DNA of 52,446 bases from Fluviirhizobium alvei (GCF_030551875.1 NZ_JAUOZU010000024.1:1-52446), one strand, 5' to 3'; counted from the stretch's first letter, positions 6,714 through 13,634 are shown. A program made the numbers and translations. Notes: generated from the sequence alone by a model not told the origin.

Positions 6714-7150
6714 GCTGCCATCTCCTCACTGAGAAAAGCGAGCGGGTCATATCCGACTGCATCGGACAATGTCGCCATAGCTCGCGTCATGTATGCGTTG
6801 AATTCTTCTGGGCTCATGCGATCTAGTGCTGCGCTATCAGGTACAAGTGTGATCTCACCTGTCCGCATGTTCACGGCCTGCTCGCAGTAGCCCAGCGTTA
6901 TCTTTAGGTCGCGGTGCAGGTTCTCTGCCGTTGACCATTTACCTGTTGTCCTTACGACCAGACCAAGCGCCTTCCAGTATGTCCGCAGCTGCTTGCTTGA
7001 ACGCTTCGACGTTGGCGTGATCTCGTAAATCGATCCCTGCGCAAGGCGTGCCATCTTTTCCGCGTCATCCGGCGTCAAAGGCCTTAGACCTCGTGGCGTC
7101 ATTTGCACCTGGATAAGCGGCGGCTTCTCTTTCTTGCGCATGGCGGCCAT
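6710..7150 (-). CDS. DUF1367/NinB-like phage protein
   Basis: A 146-residue protein starting at the ATG that overlaps the SSB stop (TGATG). Features are KRSSKQLRTYWKALGLVV, then LHRDLKITLGY, a pattern of phage proteins near recombination genes resembling DUF1367 and, more distantly, NinB. Position right after SSB and ERF suggests a recombination or replication accessory role. Family assignment is tentative. Confidence 0.6.
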   Translation of the reverse strand: MAAMRKKEKPPLIQVQMTPRGLRPLTPDDAEKMARLAQGSIYEITPTSKRSSKQLRTYWKALGLVVRTTGKWSTAENLHRDLKITLGYCEQAVNMRTGEITLVPDSAALDRMSPEEFNAYMTRAMATLSDAVGYDPLAFLSEEMAA

Positions 7151-7572
7151 CAAAACGGAATATCGTCGTCCATATCGTCATACGACGACGCAGGAGCCTG
7201 TGAGCGCGTTTTCTGCTTTCCGCTATCGCGCGCACTGTAATCATCGCGATCGCTTTCACGGTCGCTCTTTGTGCCGCCTTGGAACGTGATATCGTCAACG
7301 ACAATACCGAGATACGCGTTCCCATCATGCGACCGCACGGTCGGGCGCCCATGCAGCGTAACCTTCGTCCCTTTCGTGATATGGCGCTCGAGCGCTTCCC
7401 CGCGCTTTCCCCATACCGCGGCATCAACCCACAAAGGAGGGCGATCGTTGCCTGTGTTTTTGTCCTTGCCGTTATTCACGGCGACAGAGAACCCTAGGAC
7501 CGGGTCCCCACCTTGTGTACGCCTCAGTACCGCGTCTTTGCCAACCGTGCCGGCGATGATAAGCAATTGCAT
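7150..7572 (-). CDS. ssb: single-stranded DNA-binding protein
   Basis: A 140-residue OB-fold SSB (MQLLIIAGTVGKDAVLRR, LGFSVAVNN, WVDAAVWGKRGEAL, KGTKVTLHGRP) with a disordered tail ending DDMDDDIPF, the acidic tip through which SSB recruits partner proteins. It overlaps the ERF stop by TGATG and is probably cotranslated with it. It would coat ssDNA for the annealase during phage recombination and replication. Confidence 0.95.
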   Translation of the reverse strand: MQLLIIAGTVGKDAVLRRTQGGDPVLGFSVAVNNGKDKNTGNDRPPLWVDAAVWGKRGEALERHITKGTKVTLHGRPTVRSHDGNAYLGIVVDDITFQGGTKSDRESDRDDYSARDSGKQKTRSQAPASSYDDMDDDIPF

Positions 7573-8195
7573 CAAGCAACTTCCTTCTGTGTGATTACCT
7601 GTTTCCGTGCTGCAAATGCAGCCAAGACTTCTGCATGAAGCTTCTTATCTGCACGCTCGATATCGCCGATGCACCGTTCTTCATGCTTGTACAGCGTCTT
7701 CAATGATGCGCCATCGTATTGAAGCTCGATTGAGTTCTTGATGCGGTCTGCTGCCGCCTGCGCGTTGAATGGCGGAATGTGTGGATCGGCCTTCGAGTAA
7801 TCGACGCTCTCAGTGTCAGGGTCATCGCCAGTCTCAAGGCCAAGGGCTTTCAACAGCGCGTACTTGACCGCATATGACATCGCCTTACCAGGCCCCTTGT
7901 CTTGCGTGTCGATGCCATACCCAAACGTCGGAACGTCGAAGAAGTCTGACGGCTCGTCAATATTGACAAACCGAACTGTAAGCGAGCATTCGGCGCGATT
8001 ACCGTTGTGGGTGTGTTCGCAGCGCACCGGATAGTAAACGATGCCGTGCTTAAGAAGGACCGGGCGAACCTTTGCAGTGACCGCATCGTGCGACACGATC
8101 GTATAGTTCATCCCCTGCTTCTTTTCCTTCTGGATGTAGTCTACATCACCCATTGCCATAGCAAGGCGCTGGTGAACGTTCTTTGCGCTGGACAT
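7572..8195 (-). CDS. erf: ERF-family single-strand annealing recombinase
   Basis: A 207-residue protein with the ERF signature: VHQRLAMAMGDVDYIQKEK, NYTIVSHDAVTAKVRPVLLKHGIVYYP, and QDKGPGKAMSYAVKYALLKALGLETGDDPDTE. ERF proteins form rings that anneal complementary strands, acting in phage circularisation and recombination. Between the exonuclease and SSB genes it forms a compact recombination set. The C-terminal helical part varies among phages. Confidence 0.93.
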   Translation of the reverse strand: MSSAKNVHQRLAMAMGDVDYIQKEKKQGMNYTIVSHDAVTAKVRPVLLKHGIVYYPVRCEHTHNGNRAECSLTVRFVNIDEPSDFFDVPTFGYGIDTQDKGPGKAMSYAVKYALLKALGLETGDDPDTESVDYSKADPHIPPFNAQAAADRIKNSIELQYDGASLKTLYKHEERCIGDIERADKKLHAEVLAAFAARKQVITQKEVA

Positions 8196-8878
8196 TATGC
8201 AGCCTCCCCAAATGCGAGTCTCATCTTGCGGTGAACAGCGCGGACGCGTTCGACGTCCTGCCGGCAGTACGCCGCTATTTCATCGTGACGGCCTTCCGCG
8301 AACATCTTTCCAACCATAGAGCCGTCAATGTCGCCCTTGCCTTCAATGCCAAGCGCACGGCAAAGGTTATCCAGGCTGATCGTGTCACGCGCTCCGGCCC
8401 ATGCTGTCATGGTATCGAATACGTTCGCATCCCATGGCTTAGGATCACGCGGAAGCCACGACGGCGCACGGATGCCAAGGACAATGCAGCGCTGCCAGAT
8501 GAAGCGGATGTCGAAGCCGACGACGTAGTGCCCTACGATCTTAGTGGCTCTGTATTGGTCTATGTATTGGTCAACGGAACAGAAGAAATTGGTTATGATA
8601 TCAGCCTCATTTTCAGGAGAAAATTCAGTCATGCTGAATGAGCCCGTTGAAAGATTATCAACAGCCCAGCCAATGCAGCAGATATGACCGAGCGCACCGT
8701 TCAGTGCCGTCTTCGCAATAGCTTCTTCGACAGCCGCCGGCTTCTGTTCAGCTTCCCAAGCTGCGATCGTGTCAGCTTTCTTCATGGATGCAGGCGGCTT
8801 GACGCTGTCTGCGATCTGCTGGCGAACTGCTTCGGACTGTGCCGGGATGCTCTCAATATCGAGGTATAGCGTCGTCAT
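8195..8878 (-). CDS. DEDD-type 3'-5' exonuclease (DnaQ/PolB-like)
   Basis: A 227-residue protein starting MTTLYLDIESIPAQ (Asp and Glu of Exo I) at an ATG overlapping the upstream stop. Exo II is visible as KIVGHYVVGFDIRFIWQR (Asp). A late YCRQDVERVRAVHRKM supplies the tyrosine and final Asp of a DEDDy-type site. The fold matches predicted PolB-type proofreading exonucleases encoded by many phages beside annealases. It probably resects DNA ends for ERF. Confidence 0.88.
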   Translation of the reverse strand: MTTLYLDIESIPAQSEAVRQQIADSVKPPASMKKADTIAAWEAEQKPAAVEEAIAKTALNGALGHICCIGWAVDNLSTGSFSMTEFSPENEADIITNFFCSVDQYIDQYRATKIVGHYVVGFDIRFIWQRCIVLGIRAPSWLPRDPKPWDANVFDTMTAWAGARDTISLDNLCRALGIEGKGDIDGSMVGKMFAEGRHDEIAAYCRQDVERVRAVHRKMRLAFGEAA

Positions 8879-9072
8879 GCCGCGATCTCCTGTTCGCAAT
8901 CCTTCACGCACAACGAGGCGCGCATTTCGTAATCTTCTGCCCGCTCAATGTGCCGGCGGCTTTCTGCCATGAGATATGTGGCGCGCTTGGTATCTGATGT
9001 ACGCGCTTCATCCGCGCATTCTGCAGCAAGCTTGCGTGCCGACTTAGCGCCGTTGATGAACTGGTCGTACAT
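8875..9072 (-). CDS. hypothetical small helical protein
   Basis: A 65-residue protein from the ATG at 9072 (MYDQFINGAKSARKLAAECA), almost entirely helical and charged, with several Cys. The stop overlaps the exonuclease start (ATGA). It may be a small accessory protein of the recombination set, but nothing in the sequence assigns a role. Confidence 0.55.
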   Translation of the reverse strand: MYDQFINGAKSARKLAAECADEARTSDTKRATYLMAESRRHIERAEDYEMRASLCVKDCEQEIAA

Positions 9073-9074
9073 GA

Positions 9075-9440
9075 TCACTCCGCAGCTTCGCGCATAGCGT
9101 TGTAAACGCGATCGCCGTAGCCGTAGCCCATGCGGCGGTCGTCGCGATCATTGGCCAATGCCTCCCACCATTCCTCGACGGCACGTTTGCCGATGTCGGT
9201 GGTTGTGTCTGTGATGACGTCAGCGATCCAATGAAACAGCATCTTCTCGCGGCTGGTGACCACATAGCAGCGGTTGCTTTCAGGCAGCAGGATATGACCG
9301 CCCTTGAGTTCGATAGACGAGACTTCAAACAGCCCGTCCTTTTCACTCAGGATCGCCGTTCCTTCAAACATAGCTCCTTCGCACGGGAAACCGCCGATGG
9401 TCAGCTGCAGTTCTTCGAATGCAAACTCGAGATCGTCCAT
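9075..9440 (-). CDS. hypothetical protein
   Basis: A 121-residue protein from MDDLEFAFEELQLTIGGFP. A GTG 9 bases upstream is possible, but GAGTGAGGACA gives the ATG at 9440 a usable ribosome site. The N-terminal half is strand-rich (FEVSSIELKGGHILLP); the C-terminal half is helical (DIGKRAVEEWWEALAND). It follows a 110-bp gap after the GY-repeat gene. No recognised domain. Confidence 0.6.
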   Translation of the reverse strand: MDDLEFAFEELQLTIGGFPCEGAMFEGTAILSEKDGLFEVSSIELKGGHILLPESNRCYVVTSREKMLFHWIADVITDTTTDIGKRAVEEWWEALANDRDDRRMGYGYGDRVYNAMREAAE

Positions 9441-9551
9441 TGTCCTCACTCCGTTGATCGTTAGCCGCCGGATTGCTCGTGGCCCGGCCCGGTGGCTGTT
9501 GTTCCGGGCGGTGGGTTACATCTTGCACCTCCGATCTAGTCGCTTTCGAAT
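9441..9551 (-). other. gap downstream of the GY-repeat gene
   Basis: About 110 bp, GC-rich. It holds an inverted repeat, CCCGG / CCGGG, with an 11-nt loop. There is no U-run, so it is not an obvious terminator; it may attenuate between the repeat gene and the downstream genes. Confidence 0.35.
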
Positions 9552-9797
9552 TTAGCCGTAGCCGGAGCCGTCGCCGTAGCCGGAGCCGGAGCCGTAGCCG
9601 TAGCCGTAGCCGTAGCCGTAGCCGTAGCCGTAGCCGTAGCCGTAGCCGTAGCCGTAGCCGTCGCCGTAGCCGTAGCCGTAGCCGGAGCCGTCGCCGTAGC
9701 CGTAGCCGTAGCCGGAGCCGTAGCCGGAGCCGGAGCCGTCGCCGTCGCCGTCGCCGTCGCCGATTTCGTAGTCTTCAAAAGCAAGAGCCTTATTCAC
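9552..9797 (-). CDS. glycine-dipeptide repeat protein (YG/SG/DG)n
   Basis: An 81-residue protein: a 12-residue head (MNKALAFEDYEI), one Gly, then 34 dipeptides of the form YG, SG or DG. It starts with GTG overlapping the upstream stop (GTGA), which fixes the frame among several that are open because the hexamer repeat lacks stops. Acidic DG units cluster at the N-terminal side; 11 uninterrupted YG units occupy the centre. Low-complexity GY-rich chains like this are disordered or fibre- or condensate-forming. They occur beside DUF6948 genes in other phages, as far as I recall. Function unknown. Confidence 0.75.
   Translation of the reverse strand: MNKALAFEDYEIGDGDGDGDGSGSGYGSGYGYGYGDGSGYGYGYGDGYGYGYGYGYGYGYGYGYGYGYGSGSGYGDGSGYG
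9553..9762. repeat. hexanucleotide tandem array (TAGCCG-type)
   Basis: About 34 hexamer units of TAGCCG, TCGCCG or GGAGCCG-phase variants. Eleven perfect TAGCCG units run from 9595 to 9660. Only the first bases of each unit vary, switching the coded residue between Tyr (TAG on plus), Asp (TCG) and Ser (GGA) while every second residue stays Gly. Slippage by whole units would change protein length without shifting frame. Confidence 0.95.
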
Positions 9798-10180
9798 GAC
9801 TGCACAGCGTCCTTTATCGCATCAATGCTTGCGATTGCCGCATCAGAAGCAGGAATAATCTCAAGCGCATCAAGAACTGTCTGCGTCGGAACAGTCGGAG
9901 AGAACTTGTTTGTCGATCCGCTCACGCCATTGGTGGCGACTGCCGAAAGGCTGATCCCTTCCTTTGCCTTCCACGACCAAAGACGGCGGCAATTCTTGAT
10001 TTCCACCATGCGACCGTCTTGCGCTGCGACTTCGCCAAAGAACACACCGGAAGCGTACGTGCGGATAATGCAGCGCTTGCCGATATGCGGCGTAAATGTG
10101 CCTGACGCCTGCTGTGTCGCCGCGCCAAACATTGCAGCCAGTTCTTTTGCCTGACCAATTGTGAGTTCGTTGATGTCCAC
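9794..10180 (-). CDS. DUF6948-like phage protein
   Basis: A 128-residue protein starting at a GTG (VDINELTIGQAKEL) with GGAGG five bases upstream; the open frame runs further but into the promoter. Core features GKRCIIRTYASGVFFGEVA, MVEIKNCRRLWSW, GISLSAVATNGV and LDALEIIPASDAAIASI match the DUF6948 pattern. It is the first gene of the PL operon, about 70 bases after the predicted start of transcription, and overlaps the GY-repeat gene. Confidence 0.8.
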   Translation of the reverse strand: MDINELTIGQAKELAAMFGAATQQASGTFTPHIGKRCIIRTYASGVFFGEVAAQDGRMVEIKNCRRLWSWKAKEGISLSAVATNGVSGSTNKFSPTVPTQTVLDALEIIPASDAAIASIDAIKDAVQS

Positions 10181-10257
10181 TGTCGCCTCCGTTGGGTTGA
10201 TAACCAGCCGCCCGTTTCGTCGTCCTTGGAGCATCATTCGTGCGGCTTGCGAGGAGT

Positions 10258-10285
10258 ACTGTAGCAGCAACATAAAACGTGTCAA
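10258..10285 (-). promoter_or_regulatory. PL promoter
   Basis: On the minus strand TTGACA (plus 10280-10285) is followed after 16 bp by TACAGT (plus 10258-10263). The -35 box lies inside two overlapping repressor operators. Transcription would run leftward into the DUF6948-like gene and the recombination genes. Confidence 0.7.
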
Positions 10286-10329
10286 CATAAATCGTGTTGA
10301 AAACGACCGGAGCAACACAAAAAATGTTG
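10268..10329. promoter_or_regulatory. OL: three repressor operators
   Basis: Seventeen-bp palindromes of form CAACA-N7-TGTTG lie at 10268-10284 (CAACATAAAACGTGTCA, imperfect), 10283-10299 (CAACATAAATCGTGTTG) and 10313-10329 (CAACACAAAAAATGTTG). The same motif occurs twice beside the repressor gene, so these are the presumed CI/Cro sites. Confidence 0.88.
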
Positions 10330-10349
10330 CGCAATTGATCTAATAGGGG

Positions 10350-10385
10350 CAAAAGAAAAACGCCGGAGGGATGATCCTGCCGGCG
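10350..10385 (-). terminator. Rho-independent terminator of the repressor transcript
   Basis: The stem CGCCGG (10361-10366) / CCGGCG (10380-10385) extends through AGG/CCT. On the minus strand it is followed by TTTTTCTTTT. It would end leftward transcripts coming through cI before they reach OL/PL. Confidence 0.8.
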
Positions 10386-10599
10386 CTCAAAGCAAAACAC
10401 GAAGCAGCACAAGCCGCGGAGTGTCAAAAAATGATGCATTATGCCTAACACATCAAAAAAATAGATGGAATAGGATAATGTTGTTTTGAGGCGTGAAAAG
10501 TTGATTTTTTTGGGTCTGCTCGGAGGTTCCCGCCAAAAATATTCAACCAGAAACGCAAAGGCAGCGGTTTTTAGAAGTTTCGCCCGCGTCGCCTATCAT
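10386..10599. other. AT-rich gap before the structured region
   Basis: About 210 bp with no gene. It is AT-rich at 10440-10560 (runs of A and T), which could hold a promoter for a plus-strand RNA, but no clear -35/-10 pair is seen. Confidence 0.3.
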
Positions 10600-10880
10600 C
10601 AGGTATATGAAATGGACGCGGTGCCGATGCCAGGCTCATCGGACGAAGTTACACGGGGTTGATGGCCCGCCGGAAACACAGTTTTGCAAACTGCCGGACA
10701 ACCGATAGCACCTTTCGAGGATGGAGGCGAAAGCCGCCAAATGTTTCTACAGAGTTCCGATTGTACCGCCTGACCAGCGGGAGGATGTAGACCTCAAGCC
10801 CTGTAGCGGCAGGGAAAACAAACCGAGCTATCGGGGTATATGGACTTCATGGATGCTTGGTGCGTAGCTAGCGCACATGG
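10600..10880. ncRNA. candidate structured RNA downstream of the repressor
   Basis: Perfect stems: 10624-10628/10638-10642 (CCGAT/ATCGG); 10670-10673/10694-10697 continuous with 10679-10684/10688-10693 (CAGTTT/AAACTG); 10702-10709/10827-10834 (CCGATAGC/GCTATCGG), which closes a 133-nt domain holding GGAGGC-GAAA-GCCGCC, CCGC/GCGG and CCCTG/CAGGG hairpins; and 10860-10864/10872-10876. The GAAA loop favours the plus strand; the downstream minus-strand terminator favours the cI transcript. Two short plus frames (10607-10708 and 10721-10867, same frame, split by TAG) and a minus 16-codon frame with a strong GAGGAGGAG site (ATG near 10880) exist, but none is convincing. No known family is recognised. 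Confidence 0.45.
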
Positions 10881-10957
10881 CTGGTGCTCCTCCTCAGGAC
10901 CATCATTAGACTAGGTTATGCCTATGATACTGGTGGCAGGTTGTTTGAAGTGAATGA

Positions 10958-11758
10958 TCACATCTTTGTGAAACGACCGACTACGCGGCCAACTATTCTG
11001 AATTCATCGAATGCTCTGATTACGGGCGGCTCGTCTGGTGACGCCTCAGAAACAATGCGGTAGGCCGGCGGGTGAGACGATGTTACTTTCTTGAGCGTCT
11101 TAGCCTGCAGCACGCCGTCCCCGTCATCGATCACATAGACAGCGTCACCCATCCAAGCGTTTTGCGAGACGTCCACTAGAATACGATCGTTCGAGCGTAG
11201 CACGGGCTCCATAGAATGTCCGATCACTGGAAGGACGATAATCTGTGACGGCGCCGCGTCAAGCGCATTGCGGATATAGCCGGGCGGAATAAGCCATTCG
11301 TTGACGACTGGATGCCCGGTGGCGATGCCATTAGAAACGACGCGCGCCGATCGGTCGTCAATCTGCCCTTGTCCAAGCCCAGGGCGCGCTGAGAACTCAG
11401 GAGAAGACCCGCTAATCGTTCGATTGAACGTGATAAGCCCATCGACAAGAGCGCCGCCGTTGCCATCCCATTCGTCGCCATTCTCGTTTTCTGGCTGATC
11501 TGGGTCAAATGAGCTGACGATGCGATATGGCGCCGGCTTTGACGGACGTTCTACATTCTCTCCGGTAAGCAGGTATGCCGCGCTCGTATTGAATTTGCGG
11601 GCGTACTTCTCTGCCATATCAGGCGAAAATTCATTTTGTCCGTTTTCATGCGCACGATAACTCGAAGCTGAAACGCCGAGCGCAGCCGCTGCCTTTGAAG
11701 CGGATTCAAAGCCCGCTTCCTCTCTCATTTTTTTGAGTCTTTCGCCCATGCTTGTCAT
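10958..11758 (-). CDS. CI-like prophage repressor (HTH plus S24 domain)
   Basis: A 266-residue protein from ATG 11758 (MTSMGERLKKMREEAG). An in-frame ATG at 11749 is also possible, and the open frame further upstream overlaps operator DNA. The N-terminal helix-turn-helix spans SASKAAAALGVSASSYRAHENG. The C-terminal S24 domain has the Ser in VIGHSMEPVLRSNDRILVD and the Lys in LQAKTLKK, so RecA-stimulated self-cleavage is expected. The protein would bind the five CAACA-N7-TGTTG sites at OL and OR, maintain lysogeny and be lost upon DNA damage. Confidence 0.93.
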   Translation of the reverse strand: MTSMGERLKKMREEAGFESASKAAAALGVSASSYRAHENGQNEFSPDMAEKYARKFNTSAAYLLTGENVERPSKPAPYRIVSSFDPDQPENENGDEWDGNGGALVDGLITFNRTISGSSPEFSARPGLGQGQIDDRSARVVSNGIATGHPVVNEWLIPPGYIRNALDAAPSQIIVLPVIGHSMEPVLRSNDRILVDVSQNAWMGDAVYVIDDGDGVLQAKTLKKVTSSHPPAYRIVSEASPDEPPVIRAFDEFRIVGRVVGRFTKM

Positions 11759-11781
11759 GGCCAGAAGGTTTTCAGAGTTTG

Positions 11782-11821
11782 CAACACAAATCATGTTGAC
11801 AACGCAACATATATCGTGTTG
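11782..11821. promoter_or_regulatory. OR: two repressor operators and PR
   Basis: Operators CAACACAAATCATGTTG (11782-11798) and CAACATATATCGTGTTG (11805-11821) lie between the divergent cI and cro genes. TTGACA (11796-11801) with a weak TTGATT 17 bp later would start transcription at about the cro ATG (11831), so the cro mRNA may be leaderless. Confidence 0.85.
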
Positions 11822-11830
11822 ATTAGTGCC

Positions 11831-12130
11831 ATGAACATGATCACAGAAATCGAAACAGTTGATGACATCGTCTCGGTACTCGGCGGGAACGCCTCGATGG
11901 CGAGGGTGATTTGTAAGGGCCCGTCTGCTGTCTCTGAGATGAAGAGACGCGACAGCATCCCGGTCGAATACTGGCCTGCTATCGTAGCTGAATGCGCGAC
12001 ATTAGGGCGCGACGACATAACGCTAGAGGCGATCGCAACTGTCATGGCGAATGCAGCGATGAGACGTCGAGGTGGGCGCGAAAAGCTACGCCATGACGTG
12101 TTCCGTGAGACAGCGCAGGAGGGCGTGTAA
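11831..12130 (+). CDS. Cro/YdaS-like HTH regulator
   Basis: A 99-residue protein from MNMITEIETVDDIVSVLGG; an ATG two codons on is possible. The HTH is visible as ASMARVICKGPSAVSEMKRRDSIP followed by VEYWPAIVAECATLG, the arrangement of YdaS/Cro-type proteins ('...AVSxWxxRxxIPxxYW'). It lies divergent from cI with OR between them, so it should repress cI or early promoters during lytic growth. The stop overlaps the next ATG (TAATG). Confidence 0.85.
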   Translation: MNMITEIETVDDIVSVLGGNASMARVICKGPSAVSEMKRRDSIPVEYWPAIVAECATLGRDDITLEAIATVMANAAMRRRGGREKLRHDVFRETAQEGV

Positions 12131-12387
12131 TGACTGACAAGCCGGTCGTTAAGTTCATCATCATTCATGAAAGCGTCTCCAAGTCGTGGATGCGTGACAG
12201 CTCTACGTTTGCTCTGTTTGCAGGACTTATCCTGCTAGGCGTCTTTGTTGGTTCTTCAACGATGGAGTGGGCCGGGTTCATTTTGGCGTTTTTCGTTTTG
12301 TTCTCAAGAGTTGCGGAAATGAACTCAGGCTTGAAACGTATGACACGCGAAGAGGCGATAGAGCATCTGCAGAATGGAGACGTGTGA
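12130..12387 (+). CDS. small two-helix membrane protein
   Basis: An 85-residue protein with two adjacent hydrophobic helices (FALFAGLILLGVFVGSS and WAGFILAFFVLFSRVAEM) and charged ends (MTREEAIEHLQNGDV). It starts at TAATG after cro and ends at TGATG before the next gene, so it is tightly coupled in the right operon. Function unknown. Confidence 0.65.
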   Translation: MTDKPVVKFIIIHESVSKSWMRDSSTFALFAGLILLGVFVGSSTMEWAGFILAFFVLFSRVAEMNSGLKRMTREEAIEHLQNGDV

Positions 12388-12590
12388 TGGAAGAGGCATT
12401 TCTCAAATCTGTTGACGGCAAAATTACCGGCGTCATGGGCGCTGAAGACACGGAGAAGGTTCGCGCTAATCTTATCCGTTGGCTCATTGACGACAAGGCC
12501 GAGATGGTCATTCGCGTCCCTGTAGAGCTTGCAAAGAGATCGTTTTTCAAAAGCACAGCGTCTGTCCTTTCCGAACTGGAGAACGCGTGA
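12387..12590 (+). CDS. hypothetical small protein
   Basis: A 67-residue protein (MEEAFLKSVDGKITGVMGAED) starting in TGATG at the end of the previous gene; a longer upstream extension exists but would overlap that gene. It is helical, with no recognised domain. The stop overlaps the next start, again by TGATG. Confidence 0.6.
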   Translation: MEEAFLKSVDGKITGVMGAEDTEKVRANLIRWLIDDKAEMVIRVPVELAKRSFFKSTASVLSELENA

Positions 12591-12763
12591 TGGGTGACAA
12601 CATTTTTTATATCTCATTTTTCTTGCTGATCGCGTTTGTGGTTGGCGGTGCTTTCTATTTCTCAGACGCAGAAATGAAGCGATCAGCTGAAATGGAGTTA
12701 GAGTGCATCAAAGCAGGAAACCAGGTTATTTCTGGCAACTGCGTACACGGGGCGTCGAAATGA
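12590..12763 (+). CDS. small membrane-anchored protein
   Basis: A 57-residue protein, MGDNIFYISFFLLIAFVVGG..., with one N-terminal transmembrane helix and two Cys in a short outer tail (LECIKAGN, GNCVHGASK). It is coupled to both neighbours by TGATG and ATGA overlaps, which is the main evidence that it is a gene. Confidence 0.6.
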   Translation: MGDNIFYISFFLLIAFVVGGAFYFSDAEMKRSAEMELECIKAGNQVISGNCVHGASK

Positions 12764-12894
12764 CTGACGCTCACGGAATTGCACGCGAAATCATTTCCAA
12801 TTCGGCAGGGGACTCCGACCTGACGCCAGCCGTTGCCGCGCGCGGTTCCGAAGAAAGCGCGGCATTAAATTCGACCATGGAGGCTGCGGAATGA
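12760..12894 (+). CDS. small hypothetical protein
   Basis: A 44-residue product starting MTDAHGIAREIISNSAGDSD and coupled by ATGA at both ends. It is hydrophilic and without motif. Support comes from the gene-to-gene overlaps only. Confidence 0.5.
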   Translation: MTDAHGIAREIISNSAGDSDLTPAVAARGSEESAALNSTMEAAE

Positions 12895-13076
12895 ACACGC
12901 CAGCCACCATTGAACAAGAGTTCGATCTTGCGACCAGCCGCATTGAAGTTTTCGCGGTTGAGATCCTGAACGAGATCGACATTCCAGAAGAACAGTTTGA
13001 TCGCGCTGTGATGTTCGATGTTGAGCGTCAAGCCGTGCGCGGTTCTGGACACCGAGTATGGGGAGAGGGTGCATGA
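12891..13076 (+). CDS. small hypothetical protein
   Basis: A 61-residue acidic protein (MNTPATIEQEFDLATSRIEV), helical, ending GHRVWGEGA. Its start sits in ATGA after GAGGCTGCGGA, and its stop overlaps the next ATG. No family recognised. Confidence 0.55.
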   Translation: MNTPATIEQEFDLATSRIEVFAVEILNEIDIPEEQFDRAVMFDVERQAVRGSGHRVWGEGA

Positions 13077-13411
13077 AGATGATTACAACAGTTCTTGAAT
13101 GGTCAACCGACATTGACGCCGCCCCGCGTGGTGAGATTGTCGAAAAGGTTGTCGATGTTCAGCGAAACGGAAAGCGAGAGCGCAGGGTTTACGAAGAGTA
13201 CGTACCTACGAAAATTCTTGCGCTTACGAAGTGCGGAAAGATCGTCGTGACGCATTACATTCCGCCTCGCTTTACGCAATCCGGATCGAAGCTTGATGGC
13301 GATCGATGGAGCGTTTTTGCGGCCAACGAGGCGCCTGTGATGTGGGCAGCAATGCCAAGTGCTGAAATTCTTCAATCATTCCTTGGTGGAAGCTATGACA
13401 CAGCGGCCTGA
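13073..13411 (+). CDS. hypothetical protein
   Basis: A 112-residue protein (MKMITTVLEWSTDIDAAPRGE) with alternating strands and the ending MWAAMPSAEILQSFL. The 'WSTDIDAAP...' opening faintly recalls phage DUF551-type proteins, but the central part is different. The ATG was chosen for its ATGA overlap with the upstream gene. Confidence 0.6.
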   Translation: MKMITTVLEWSTDIDAAPRGEIVEKVVDVQRNGKRERRVYEEYVPTKILALTKCGKIVVTHYIPPRFTQSGSKLDGDRWSVFAANEAPVMWAAMPSAEILQSFLGGSYDTAA

Positions 13412-13634
13412 CGAACTCATAGAGGATTACAAGTCCAGCTATCGCGCTCACTTCGGCGGTGAAGCTCCGAAGGTATGGAAAGGCTCGCACGGCGGCTTCA
13501 CGATCGTACACCATGACGGCGGACGAGAGAACCTTAGCGCTAGACAGATGCGCCTCTTCACCGCCATCAACTACGAGATGGCAGAAGCAGTTAAGCAGGA
13601 GAACGAACATCGCGTTTCTATGGTGATGGTATGA
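13395..13634 (+). CDS. hypothetical protein
   Basis: A 79-residue protein (MTQRPDELIEDYKSSYRAHFG) preceded by TTGGTGGAAGCT and overlapping the previous gene by 17 bases. It contains WKGSHGGFTIVHHDGG and a C-terminal helix. The motif is familiar from alphaproteobacterial phages but has no assigned function. Confidence 0.6.
   Translation: MTQRPDELIEDYKSSYRAHFGGEAPKVWKGSHGGFTIVHHDGGRENLSARQMRLFTAINYEMAEAVKQENEHRVSMVMV

Noticed and set aside
9553-9762. CRISPR array
   Set aside because: Units are six bases with no spacers; it is a coding microsatellite.
9536-9784. Minus-strand Ala/Thr-repeat frame (MLLKTTKSATAT...)
   Set aside because: Third reading of the same hexamer array; start inside the GY-repeat gene, no coupling to the upstream gene.
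9473-10105. Plus-strand 210-residue Arg/Ser-repeat frame
   Set aside because: It is the complement of the hexamer array that encodes the GY-repeat protein. The minus-strand frame starts by GTGA overlap within an operon; this one has no such context.
10607-10867. Two short plus-strand frames in the same phase separated by TAG (33 and 48 codons)
   Set aside because: They fall on strong RNA stems, lack good ribosome sites, and have no recognisable sequence; the structured RNA reading explains more.
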